The notes under the pieces are model-generated. The model did not search any database. It was not told the DNA's origin and worked only from the letters and a program-made list of their open reading frames with translations. The position numbers and the translations under genes are program-made. From Treponema sp. (lineage in GTDB: Bacteria > Spirochaetota > Spirochaetia > Treponematales > Treponemataceae): a stretch of 64,000 nt of DNA. The stretch covers positions 1 through 64,000 of the forward strand of contig JAFUYH010000035.1 of NCBI GenBank assembly GCA_017470605.1, in the 5' to 3' direction. This document shows, piece by piece, positions 18,332 through 25,185 of the stretch (position 1 is its first letter; each line of letters starts with the position of its first letter).

Positions 18332-18360
18332 TTGACTTGTGATTTTGATTTCGTTAGGAT
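18332..18360 (+). promoter_or_regulatory. Promoter of the pheA leader-pheA unit
   Basis: TTGACT (18332-18337), a 17-bp spacer and TAGGAT (18355-18360). Transcription would begin at about 18367, at the leader-peptide ATG. Alternatively AGGA at 18356-18359 serves as Shine-Dalgarno if transcription starts further upstream. Confidence 0.6.
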
Positions 18361-18367
18361 AATTTCA

Positions 18368-18460
18368 ATGAATTTTGGAATTACATTTTTTACATTTACT
18401 TTCTTCTCATTTTTTGCCTTTTACTTTTGGGGCAGGATTTGTGATATTCGGAAAGCATAG
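18368..18460 (+). CDS. pheL: Phenylalanine-rich leader peptide of the prephenate dehydratase gene
   Basis: A 30-codon reading frame (ATG 18368-18370, TAG 18458-18460) of which ten codons are Phe (eight TTT, two TTC), plus one Tyr and one Trp; residues 2-20 read NFGITFFTFTFFSFFAFYF. It ends 22 bp before a strong terminator hairpin that directly precedes the prephenate dehydratase Shine-Dalgarno. This is the arrangement of enterobacterial pheL-pheA attenuators: ribosome stalling at Phe codons when Phe-tRNA is scarce would favour readthrough. The organism here is not a proteobacterium, and I do not recall this in spirochaetes. Confidence 0.85.
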   Translation: MNFGITFFTFTFFSFFAFYFWGRICDIRKA

Positions 18461-18482
18461 AATGTAAAAAACCATAGACTTG

Positions 18483-18524
18483 AAAAAGCGGTTCTATCTT
18501 TTCGGATGGAGCCGCTTTTTTTTT
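18483..18524 (+). terminator. Attenuator terminator upstream of pheA
   Basis: A 17-bp stem (18483-18499 with 18504-18520, three G-U pairs) with loop TTTC, followed by T up to 18524. The Shine-Dalgarno GGAGG begins at 18525 and the ATG is at 18534, so termination here would silence the gene. ATAGAA at 18457-18462, overlapping the leader stop codon, can pair with TTCTAT at 18492-18497 inside the terminator 5' arm, a candidate antiterminator contact. Confidence 0.9.
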
Positions 18525-18533
18525 GGAGGTGTG

Positions 18534-19361
18534 ATGAAAATTGCATACAGCGGAATAGAAGGTGCCTTTGCAAACATAGCGGCAAAGCGGATTTTTCCCC
18601 AGGAAGAGCTGATTTCTTTTGGAGACTTCCGTTCGGCTTATGAGGCAGTAGAAAAAGGTGACAGCGAATATGCGGTACTGCCCATAGAAAATTCCTATGC
18701 GGGAGAAGTCGGCCAGGTAACGGATTTAATGTTTCAGGGAAGCCTTTTTGTAAACGGAGTTTATGCTCTGAACGTAAAGCAGAATCTTTTGGGTGTGGAA
18801 GGAGCAAGTCTTGCAAGTGTAAAAAAAGTTGTGAGCCACCCGCAGGCTCTGGAACAGAGTGCAGATTTTATTTCATCTCACGGCTATGAAAGTGAAGAAG
18901 CAGTAAACACTGCCCGCGCCGCAAGGCAGGTTGCAGAACTGGGTGACAGGTCTTTGGCGGCAATTGCAAGCGAAGACACTGCGTCTTTGTACGGACTTAA
19001 GATTCTGGCAGAAGGGGTAAACGGATATGAGGATAATTCCACACGATTTGCCATTCTTTCCAGAAATGAAGATGCCCGTGTAACTGTGGGGGCAGCAGAA
19101 AAGTCTGATGAAAAAAATGCCACAATCATCCTGATGTTTGCGGTAAAAAATGAGGCGGGCGCACTGGTAAAGGTTTTGAATAAACTTGGTGAATTCGGCT
19201 ACAACATGAGCGTCATTCACAGCCGGCCGCTAAAAGGTCTTGCCTGGACCTACTATTTTTACATAGAGGCAGAAGGCGAATACGGAACTGAGGCTTACAG
19301 GCAGATGCTTTTGGAAATGGAATACCGCTGCAGCAAGCTGAAAGTTTTGGGAAGATTTTAG
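18534..19361 (+). CDS. pheA: Prephenate dehydratase with ACT domain
   Basis: Decarboxylating dehydration of prephenate to phenylpyruvate, the committed step to phenylalanine. 275 residues: catalytic domain (about 1-180: AYSGIEGAFANIAA, PIENSYAGEV, NSTRFAIL with the Thr-Arg-Phe catalytic motif) and a C-terminal ACT domain (about 192-270: AVKNEAGALVKVLNKLGEF, IHSRPLKGLAWTYYFYI) for feedback inhibition by Phe. It is a stand-alone enzyme without a chorismate mutase domain. The in-frame ATG at 18480 was rejected; GGAGG supports 18534. Regulated by the leader peptide and attenuator upstream. DAHP synthase follows after 160 bp. Confidence 0.95.
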   Translation: MKIAYSGIEGAFANIAAKRIFPQEELISFGDFRSAYEAVEKGDSEYAVLPIENSYAGEVGQVTDLMFQGSLFVNGVYALNVKQNLLGVEGASLASVKKVVSHPQALEQSADFISSHGYESEEAVNTARAARQVAELGDRSLAAIASEDTASLYGLKILAEGVNGYEDNSTRFAILSRNEDARVTVGAAEKSDEKNATIILMFAVKNEAGALVKVLNKLGEFGYNMSVIHSRPLKGLAWTYYFYIEAEGEYGTEAYRQMLLEMEYRCSKLKVLGRF

Positions 19362-19521
19362 ATAATATAAGGCCGCCTTGCAAGCAGAGTGCTGTGAGGG
19401 GGGGGGTTACGGGGGATAAATAGCAAAGCTATTTTGCCCCCGTTAGAAGGGGTAGCGAGCAACGAAGTGCGAGCGAGGGGAAGGCTTTCCCCTCCTAAAT
19501 AAATAAAAGGAGATTTACAAA
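19362..19521 (+). promoter_or_regulatory. Structured leader with G9 tract upstream of DAHP synthase
   Basis: Contains a run of nine G (19398-19406), an imperfect long hairpin ACGGGGG...CCCCCGT (19409-19443) and a perfect 8-bp hairpin GAGGGGAA/TTCCCCTC (19475-19494). CTCCT at 19492-19496 is complementary to the Shine-Dalgarno AGGAG at 19508-19512, so the last hairpin and an SD-sequestering hairpin compete for the same bases. No clear promoter is seen; the region may be transcribed from pheA. Confidence 0.45.
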
Positions 19522-20550
19522 ATGAATATGGAATTTGAAAGAAGGCTGGCAATTCCGGCTGAAGTAAAGGAACAGTATCCTCTGACAGGAAAGGTCAGCA
19601 AGATTGTGGAAGAAAAACGTGCAGAAGTAAAGGCTGTTTTTGAAGGAAGGCTGAACAAGCTGCTTTTGATTCTGGGGCCCTGCTCTGCTGACCGCGAAGA
19701 TGCAGTTCTGGATTATATGAGCCGCCTTGTTCCCTTGCAGGAAAAGGTAAAGGATAAGATTCTGATGGTTCCGCGAATCTATACAAACAAACCGCGCACT
19801 ACAGGCGAAGGCTACAAGGGAATGCTTCATCAGCCTGACCCTAATGCAAAGCCAGACTTATACAAGGGAATTGTTGCCTGCCGTCACCTTCACATGAAGG
19901 CTGTTGAGCAGACCGGCTTTATTTTTGCAGACGAAATGCTTTACCCGGAAAACTATCAGTATCTGGATGATGTTCTGGGCTATGTTGCTGTGGGTGCCCG
20001 CTCGGTAGAAGACCAGCAGCACCGCCTTACTGCCAGCGGAATTGAAGTTCCTGTAGGAATGAAAAATCCGACCAGCGGTGACTATGCGGTTATGATGAAT
20101 GCGATTCTTGCAGCCCAGCATCCCCACACCTTTATTTACCGGGGCTGGGAAGTTCATTCAGAAGGCAACAGCCACTGCCATGCAATTTTGCGCGGTTCTA
20201 CAGACAAGCATGGTGTAAATCAGCAGAACTATCATTATGAAGATTTAGTCCGCCTCTGCGATGCTTACGATAAGAAGGAATTAAAGAATCCTGCGGTGAT
20301 TGTAGACACAAACCATTCTAATTCAAACAAAAATCCTTTTGAGCAGTCTCGCATCGTCATGGATGTTCTGAATTCCTGCCGCCACAACGAGAGGGTTTCA
20401 AAACTGGTAAAGGGCTTTATGATTGAAAGCTATATTGAAGACGGAGCCCAGAAAATCGGTGAAGGCGTTTACGGAAAGTCCATTACAGACCCTTGCCTTG
20501 GCTGGGAAAAAACAGAAAAGCTCGTTTACGATATTGCAGAAAAAATCTAA
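19522..20550 (+). CDS. 3-deoxy-7-phosphoheptulonate synthase (DAHP synthase, type I)
   Basis: Condenses PEP and erythrose 4-phosphate, the first step of aromatic amino-acid synthesis. 342 residues, the usual length of AroF/G/H. Motifs: LLILGPCSADRED, PRIYTNKPRTTGEGYKGM (PEP binding), GARSVEDQQHR, KNPTSGDYAVMMNAI, DTNHSNSNK and the metal-binding C-terminal DPCLGWE. AAAGGAG precedes the ATG. It follows prephenate dehydratase, so a short Phe-biased aromatic operon is likely. Which feedback type (Phe, Tyr or Trp) cannot be read. Confidence 0.95.
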   Translation: MNMEFERRLAIPAEVKEQYPLTGKVSKIVEEKRAEVKAVFEGRLNKLLLILGPCSADREDAVLDYMSRLVPLQEKVKDKILMVPRIYTNKPRTTGEGYKGMLHQPDPNAKPDLYKGIVACRHLHMKAVEQTGFIFADEMLYPENYQYLDDVLGYVAVGARSVEDQQHRLTASGIEVPVGMKNPTSGDYAVMMNAILAAQHPHTFIYRGWEVHSEGNSHCHAILRGSTDKHGVNQQNYHYEDLVRLCDAYDKKELKNPAVIVDTNHSNSNKNPFEQSRIVMDVLNSCRHNERVSKLVKGFMIESYIEDGAQKIGEGVYGKSITDPCLGWEKTEKLVYDIAEKI

Positions 20551-20555
20551 CAGAT

Positions 20556-20628
20556 AAAAGGATGATGCAAGGGACTGATAAGTACGGGGCATTTACAAGT
20601 TTTTCAAAAGCCCCTTTCATCGTCCTTT
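20556..20628. terminator. Bidirectional terminator between DAHP synthase and thioesterase
   Basis: Long outer stem AAAAGGA-GATG-AAGGG (20556-20573) with CCCTTTCATCGTCCTTTT (up to 20629), two mismatches, around an inner GGGGC/GCCCC hairpin. A/T runs on both flanks allow function in both directions for these convergent genes. Confidence 0.75.
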
Positions 20629-21027
20629 TTATTTTGAAAGTTTCATTCCGCTGATTGTAACAAAGGCAACTTTTGTTCCCAGTTCATCAGAAATGTCAAT
20701 TTCATAAAGGCAGGTTGAGCGGCCGTCCTTAATCAGTTTGGATTCGGCAATCAGTTTTTTGCCCTTAGCCATGCCGATAAAATTAATCTGGCTGGTCACA
20801 GAAACCGTCTGAGGCTGATTAAAATTGGAAGCGACTGCAAAAGTGTAATCTGCAAGAGTAAAAGTTGCGCCCCCCATCACGCCGCCATAAGCATTCTGAT
20901 GCTTACGTTTAATTTCCATTGAACAGCGGGCGTAATGCTCCCCTACTTCATCAATCACAATTCCACTTGTTTCCGTTGCATATAAGTCCCCGCCAAAAAA
21001 TTCGCGGGCTTTTTCTAAGTCTGTCAT
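20629..21027 (-). CDS. PaaI-type hotdog-fold acyl-CoA thioesterase
   Basis: Probable thioesterase of the PaaI/YdiI group, 132 residues, the usual size of a single hotdog domain. NAYGGVMGGATFTLADYTFAVA carries the catalytic-region HxGxxxGG-like pattern, although the first His is replaced by Asn-Ala-Tyr. Substrate unknown; aryl- or short-chain acyl-CoA by family. The gene stands alone between the aromatic operon and the integron. Confidence 0.82.
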   Translation of the reverse strand: MTDLEKAREFFGGDLYATETSGIVIDEVGEHYARCSMEIKRKHQNAYGGVMGGATFTLADYTFAVASNFNQPQTVSVTSQINFIGMAKGKKLIAESKLIKDGRSTCLYEIDISDELGTKVAFVTISGMKLSK

Positions 21028-21089
21028 GGCGATATTATATCATATTTTGAATGTATTATAATAGAAGAATTTAATCAAAAAAAATTGCC

Positions 21090-21600
21090 GAAGTCCTGAT
21101 TACAAAACACTACAGTCCCCGCACAATAGAAAGTTATATAGCCTGGGTAAAGCATGAAGAAGCAAATAATTTTTCTGATGTAATACACGCAAAAAAGAAT
21201 GAAGTTCTTTCCATCAGTATTCTTGATATTGATTTTGCAAGGGAAGAAATAACGGTTCGCTATGGAAAAGGCGGAAAGGACCGCCACGTAATGATTCCCA
21301 AAAGTCTGAATGCAAAGCTGAAAGAACATATAAAGAAAGTAAAAAGCATGCACGATAAAGACTTTGCCGAAGGCTGGGGCTCAGTTCAGATGCGGAATCT
21401 ACAAAAATGCCAGCTGCCATACCTTCCGCCATTCATTTGCCACTCACCTGCTTGAAAATGGCTATGACTTGCGTACTGTTCAGGAACTGCTAGGCCACAG
21501 TGACGTGCGCACCACCATGCTCTACACCCATGTACTTAATAGAGGTGCCAAAGAAATCATCAGCCCTTTAGACAGAATCTTGGATGACAAGAAGGAATAG
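21090..21600 (+). pseudogene. intI: Decayed integron-type tyrosine recombinase
   Basis: Remnant of an IntI-like integrase of normally about 320 residues. Frame 21090 gives KHYSPRTIESYIAWVKHE (N-terminal SAM-like domain), then, after an internal deletion, ILDIDFAREEITVRYGKGGKDRHVMIP and [21 protein letters not shown], all matching the integron integrase catalytic domain. After a frameshift near 21400 the frame continues as [20 protein letters not shown], the HxxR box, and [17 protein letters not shown] with the nucleophile Tyr. The central part, including the IntI-specific patch, is lost. It reads in the same direction as the cassettes, as I recall for Treponema denticola. Array mobility now needs an integrase in trans. 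Confidence 0.85.
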
Positions 21601-21700
21601 CGGGATAATACAGGGCGGAGTTATGTAGAAAATCAGCCTGCCTGGATTCTGGCGGAAACCGCCTAAAAATCCCTATTTTCATGCAAAGTCAAACGCAACC
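21601..21700 (+). other. Candidate attI region
   Basis: GTTATGT at 21620-21626, 20 bp after the integrase stop codon, matches the recombination core of the attC sites downstream (GTTATAC, GTTATGT, GTTAGGT). In an integron whose intI reads towards the array, attI is expected here. The segment 21627-21963 would then be an old cassette that has lost its attC. Confidence 0.4.
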
Positions 21701-21820
21701 AATCTAATTCATATCCATAGGAATGACGAAAAACATGCCTGAACCCCAAACAAGCTTTTAAAGGTTCTGTAAGGTTCTTTTGTAAGACTATCCAAATTTT
21801 TATTCTGCTGTTTTGGGCTA

Positions 21821-21881
21821 TTGGTGAATTTTATTAGTATCCGTATAAAATTCACCAAGGACTTGGAAAATGTGATATAAT
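21821..21881 (+). promoter_or_regulatory. Hairpin and extended -10 promoter, candidate cassette promoter Pc
   Basis: A perfect 14-bp inverted repeat TTGGTGAATTTTAT/ATAAAATTCACCAA (21821-21834, 21845-21858) with a 10-nt loop is followed by TGATATAAT (21873-21881), an extended -10 box. This is about 85 bp upstream of the first cassette core and points into the array. No good -35 is visible. Confidence 0.45.
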
Positions 21882-21963
21882 AAGAACTTAGTAAAAGCCG
21901 TAAGTATTTTATACCGACAGTTTTGTCGGCCTAAAAAAATTATGGCGGATACGGAGAAATATT

Positions 21964-21990
21964 GTTATACGGACGCCCGCACTGGGGCGC
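21964..21990 (+). other. Recombination core and leader stem-loop of cassette 1
   Basis: GTTATAC (21964-21970), the same core as at the ends of attC1 and attC2, followed by the stem-loop CGCCC-GCACTG-GGGCG (21974-21989). The upstream attC arm is not recognisable, apart from a CCGAC/GTCGG hairpin near 21914-21930. Confidence 0.6.
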
Positions 21991-22059
21991 TTGTTATTTA
22001 CAATAGAATAAGTATGGAATGTTTAGAAAAAGAAAATTGGTGTTATAGATTGTTACGTG

Positions 22060-22242
22060 ATGAATGAAAAATATTACTTGGAAGTTCTTTGTGGCTCGGT
22101 TGCATTATATGAAATCAGAGTACAACTGAGTAAGAGTGAAATAAATGCTTATATAAAATATGGAAAAATATTTTGTACTAAGAAAGCAGAGGAAGTTAGA
22201 AAAAATCCACAAAACTTTATAAATATGAAAATTGATGAATAA
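22060..22242 (+). CDS. Small hypothetical protein, possibly frameshifted
   Basis: 60 residues, unknown function: KYYLEVLCGSVALYEIRVQL and SEINAYIKYGK suggest a small alpha/beta protein. No Shine-Dalgarno at this ATG. A 17-codon frame at 22014-22067 (MECLEKENWCYRLLRDE) ends exactly where this one begins in another frame, and the joined sequence would read as one continuous small protein. The gene is therefore either frameshifted or this ORF is a truncated form. Same cassette as the immunity protein downstream. Confidence 0.5.
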   Translation: MNEKYYLEVLCGSVALYEIRVQLSKSEINAYIKYGKIFCTKKAEEVRKNPQNFINMKIDE

Positions 22243-22274
22243 ATTGGAATATTTTTTTCAGGCAAGGAGTAAAT

Positions 22275-23000
22275 ATGCGAGACGACACAAAAACAGTTGA
22301 TTTCTATAATGATATTTTAGACATGGATAGCCACTTTATAGAATCCAGTGAAAAACGCTTAAAAATGGTTATTGAATTAAAGGGTGCAGATTTTAAGGCA
22401 GTTCCAACTTGTTATAGCAGTATTTCACATAATTATTTTCATAGATTTTATCTGAGCTACACAATGGGAATGAGCCATGAGGAGCTTATTCCTGATTTAA
22501 GGATGTATATTGAAAATGGCCTAAAGGGCTGTAATGGAAGTGTCTATGGAGATTTGGAAAATATTTTGTATTTAGTTATAGTTTTTGGATTCAATGAATA
22601 TACGGATACTATAAAAGAAATCATAACAAGCATTAAGGATTACCAGGATGCATATATGGAACAATTATATCAGTTCATTGATAATTCTTTTGAAATTACT
22701 GACGAAAAATTATTCTGGCCAAAAGAATGCAAGCCTTTTATAGAAGTAATAGAGCTTGCAAAAACCGATAAAACCGCAGCTGTTCAAAGGCTTAAGAAAT
22801 TCGTTGACAGGCAGTGGTACAAAACTTTGCACGAAGGGATAATTTCACAAGAAGGTTGTTACCGTGGATTCTGGTGTATAGAGGCCGCAGCCTTAGTCAA
22901 AGCACTAAAACTTGACGACACAGAATTAAAAGAATGTAAATATTACCCTTATGATATGGTTCATTTTTGTGATAAAAGAGGAGCGAATACATCGACGTAG
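22275..23000 (+). CDS. PoNe-type immunity protein (DUF1910/DUF1911-like)
   Basis: Probable cytoplasmic immunity protein protecting against a PoNe-family DNase effector. 241 residues, all helical in appearance. The N-terminal half fits DUF1910 (SSISHNYFHRFYLSYTMG) and the C-terminal half DUF1911, recognised by YRGFWCIEAAALVKALKLDD and KYYPYDMVHF. AAGGAG lies 5 nt before the ATG. No toxin gene is adjacent, so it is an orphan immunity gene within an integron cassette. The assignment is by motif recall; a profile search would settle it. Confidence 0.72.
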   Translation: MRDDTKTVDFYNDILDMDSHFIESSEKRLKMVIELKGADFKAVPTCYSSISHNYFHRFYLSYTMGMSHEELIPDLRMYIENGLKGCNGSVYGDLENILYLVIVFGFNEYTDTIKEIITSIKDYQDAYMEQLYQFIDNSFEITDEKLFWPKECKPFIEVIELAKTDKTAAVQRLKKFVDRQWYKTLHEGIISQEGCYRGFWCIEAAALVKALKLDDTELKECKYYPYDMVHFCDKRGANTST

Positions 23001-23175
23001 AACTCGATGGCAGAACTGCGAGAATATGAGGCGAAGCGCGCAAAGGATTGTAGCAGCGCCGTAAGGCGGCCACCGCAAGCGAGTGAACAAAAGTGAACGA
23101 GTGCGGAGGTAATTATCCTGCATCACCTGCCGAAAATGGAAGGTGATACAACTGAGTAAATATGATATAAATATC
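23001..23175. other. Non-coding tail of cassette 1
   Basis: No gene seen. Relatively G+C-rich with several short inverted repeats (GCGCCGTAAGGCGGC; ACCTGCCGAAAATGGAAGGT), unlike the AT-rich cassette genes. It separates the immunity gene from attC1. Confidence 0.5.
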
Positions 23176-23238
23176 ACATAACAAAGGTTCGTAGCCGACA
23201 GCGGGTCGAGCCCGCTGCGGTACAACCAATTGTTATAC
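23176..23238 (+). repeat. attC1 recombination site
   Basis: 63 bp from ACATAAC (23176-23182) to GTTATAC (23232-23238). The arms GGTT-C-GTA-G-CCG-A-CA and TGCGGTACAACC pair perfectly except for three extrahelical bases (C, G, A), the hallmark of folded attC bottom strands. Apical stem GCGGG/CCCGC with loop TCGAG. Confidence 0.9.
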
Positions 23239-23256
23239 GCACAGCCTACTGGGCTG
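23239..23256 (+). other. Leader stem-loop of cassette 2
   Basis: CAGCC-TACTG-GGCTG (23242-23256) directly after the attC1 core. It is structurally equivalent to the stem-loops at the start of the other cassettes. Confidence 0.6.
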
Positions 23257-23340
23257 GAAACGGAAGAATTTTAAGGCAAGCGACTTTTGTTACTTATTTA
23301 AATCAAAAAAAATTTAGCGGGATAGTTCAAGGAGAATTTT

Positions 23341-24846
23341 ATGAAAAAAGTAATCTTATTATCAGTTGTATTTCTTCTTTTTATAACTGGTTGTAAAACA
23401 ACTTACAATCTTCAGGATTCAAAAAATGCTCATGATCAGATTCTGGAAGCCATTCATTCTAAAAAGATTGTTTTTATTGGTGAAACTCATACCACGGTTT
23501 TTCCAATTCTTTATATGACTCAGAATATTGAAAAGCTTTACGAAGCAGGAGTCCGTTATTTATTTTTGGAAGAAGAAGGTGACGGATTTTCTTTTACAGA
23601 CGGCAATTACGATAATTATAAAATTTATATAGTTCCTCAATGGTGTACTTATGGATGGAAATATGAATATCATTTGATGGAAAAAGAAATTGAGCGAATA
23701 AATCAGTTGCATCCAGAAAATCCAATTAATGTTATTTTTCCAGAAGAAGGTTGTGTTTGGCCGGATGATATGAATGATGGAGTTGCTGTTCTAAATGCAA
23801 GAGATGAACAGGCTCATAAAACAATAATTGAAATTATGGATGCTGCAAAACCAGAAGATAAGGCAATCATTTTTTATGGTGATGGCCACGGAAGTAAGGT
23901 TCCAGATAATTATTTTTATGGTTCTGAAGAGCTTTGCTATTCAACAGGTTATTATTTGAACAAATACTATGGTGATCAATATGCAGCATTTGATATCTGG
24001 TATCTTAGAAATGATGATTATACAAAAGTAAAATATAGCCGTGATTCAAATTTTAAAGTTCTAGATAAAAAATACCTTTCAGAAAATCAATCATCCGCTT
24101 TTGATTATTTTTGCGTAACTGACCAGCGGATTTATGGAATTACATATCCTTATATTACAACTGATGAAAATATAAAGGCCGTGTACGATATCGTCCGCAA
24201 TTTTAATAATGATAAAACAGCTCCTCTTTATGATTTCGATGTTGTTGAATTTGGATTTGCTATTTCGTTCTTAAAATACTATTTTGGTGATTTATTTCCG
24301 TTTAGTTTTGAAAAAAACAATTTAGAAGAAGCGTTGAATATTCTTGATGAAAAAGTTTTTCGTGGGGGAAAGACTCCTAGCTCATTTTGTGTAGATTTAC
24401 CCGCATTTACAATGACAGAATGGGAAAAGTATGCTGAATATATGTTTTCCTACATGTGGCTGGAAGATTATCTTTTGAATAATATTGATACTGAAAAAAT
24501 GCAGAAAAAAGCGGCTGGTTATGTAATTTACAATATGAATCATGCGGTCAAAATGAATCCTCACGACATCTGGCCAAAATACTGGCTTGCTTATTTTAAA
24601 ACTGAAAAAGCAAAACTCAGCAACAAAAAGTCGGCTTTTAAAGCAGCTATTTCTGAGTGGGAAAACTTTTTTAATGAAGATGCTGCCTATACATGTCCCG
24701 CTTTACTTCAAGCCTACAGAAGAATTGCATATTGTTATTCAGAACTAGGCGATAAAGCCCAAGAGCAGTTGTATTTTGAAAAAGCAAAACGATTGGCTGG
24801 CATTTTTCCTTTTGACTCTATGAATGAATATTATTTCGGATATTGA
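23341..24846 (+). CDS. Cassette-borne lipoprotein, Tiki/ChaN/EreA-like
   Basis: 501 residues. Lipobox LFITG-C (Cys17). The first 200 residues carry KKIVFIGETHTTVFPILY, YLFLEEEGDGF and IIFYGDGHGSK, a pattern of Glu/His motifs resembling the Tiki/ChaN (haem-binding or metalloprotease) and erythromycin-esterase superfamily. The C-terminal 150 residues look helical and TPR-like (WPKYWLAYFKTEKAKL, YRRIAYCYSELGDKAQEQLYFEKAK). CAAGGAG precedes the ATG. It occupies the whole of cassette 2. Enzymatic activity is not established; an outer-surface or periplasmic location is likely. Confidence 0.6.
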   Translation: MKKVILLSVVFLLFITGCKTTYNLQDSKNAHDQILEAIHSKKIVFIGETHTTVFPILYMTQNIEKLYEAGVRYLFLEEEGDGFSFTDGNYDNYKIYIVPQWCTYGWKYEYHLMEKEIERINQLHPENPINVIFPEEGCVWPDDMNDGVAVLNARDEQAHKTIIEIMDAAKPEDKAIIFYGDGHGSKVPDNYFYGSEELCYSTGYYLNKYYGDQYAAFDIWYLRNDDYTKVKYSRDSNFKVLDKKYLSENQSSAFDYFCVTDQRIYGITYPYITTDENIKAVYDIVRNFNNDKTAPLYDFDVVEFGFAISFLKYYFGDLFPFSFEKNNLEEALNILDEKVFRGGKTPSSFCVDLPAFTMTEWEKYAEYMFSYMWLEDYLLNNIDTEKMQKKAAGYVIYNMNHAVKMNPHDIWPKYWLAYFKTEKAKLSNKKSAFKAAISEWENFFNEDAAYTCPALLQAYRRIAYCYSELGDKAQEQLYFEKAKRLAGIFPFDSMNEYYFGY

Positions 24847-25091
24847 GTTTATCACAATCAATAAAAATTGATTAAAATAAGGGATTAAATATAACTTGCT
24901 GAAAGAATTAATCGAACTTTAGGGCAAAGCAAGGTAGCGGTAGTACGAAGCTCTACGCCGCTTAAAAATACAAAACTGGCAAATTGAATTTCGATAATAG
25001 ATTTTTTTTGAAATGTAGTAAATATGAAATTATGGATTCACTGAATCTGTAAAAATAGATATGGAGAAAATTGTTGTACGGTAGAAATATC
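24847..25091. other. Non-coding tail of cassette 2
   Basis: No gene seen over about 245 bp. GTTGTAC at 25073-25079 in the context GGAGAAAATTGTTGTACGG resembles the core at 21964 (GGAGAAATATTGTTATACGG), so it may be the relic of another recombination core. Confidence 0.45.
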
Positions 25092-25154
25092 GTATAACAA
25101 AGGTTCGTAGCCGACAGGCAGTCAAGCTGCCTGCGGTACAACCAGTTGTTATAC
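25092..25154 (+). repeat. attC2 recombination site
   Basis: 63 bp from GTATAAC (25092-25098) to GTTATAC (25148-25154). Same arms and the same three extrahelical bases as attC1; apical stem GGCAG/CTGCC with loop TCAAG. Confidence 0.92.
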
Positions 25155-25174
25155 GTACGCCCGCACTGGGGTGC
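25155..25174 (+). other. Leader stem-loop of cassette 3
   Basis: CGCCC-GCACTG-GGGTG (25158-25173, one G-U pair) between the attC2 core and the GGAG Shine-Dalgarno of the next gene. Confidence 0.6.
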
Positions 25175-25185
25175 TTGGAGAAAGA

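Noticed and set aside
18421..18816. Minus-strand ORF across the pheA leader and start
   Set aside because: It overlaps the attenuator and the conserved start of prephenate dehydratase and has no recognisable product.
19398..19406. G9 tract as a phase-variable promoter spacer for DAHP synthase
   Set aside because: No -35/-10 pair flanks it, unlike the G10 tract at 15351-15360.
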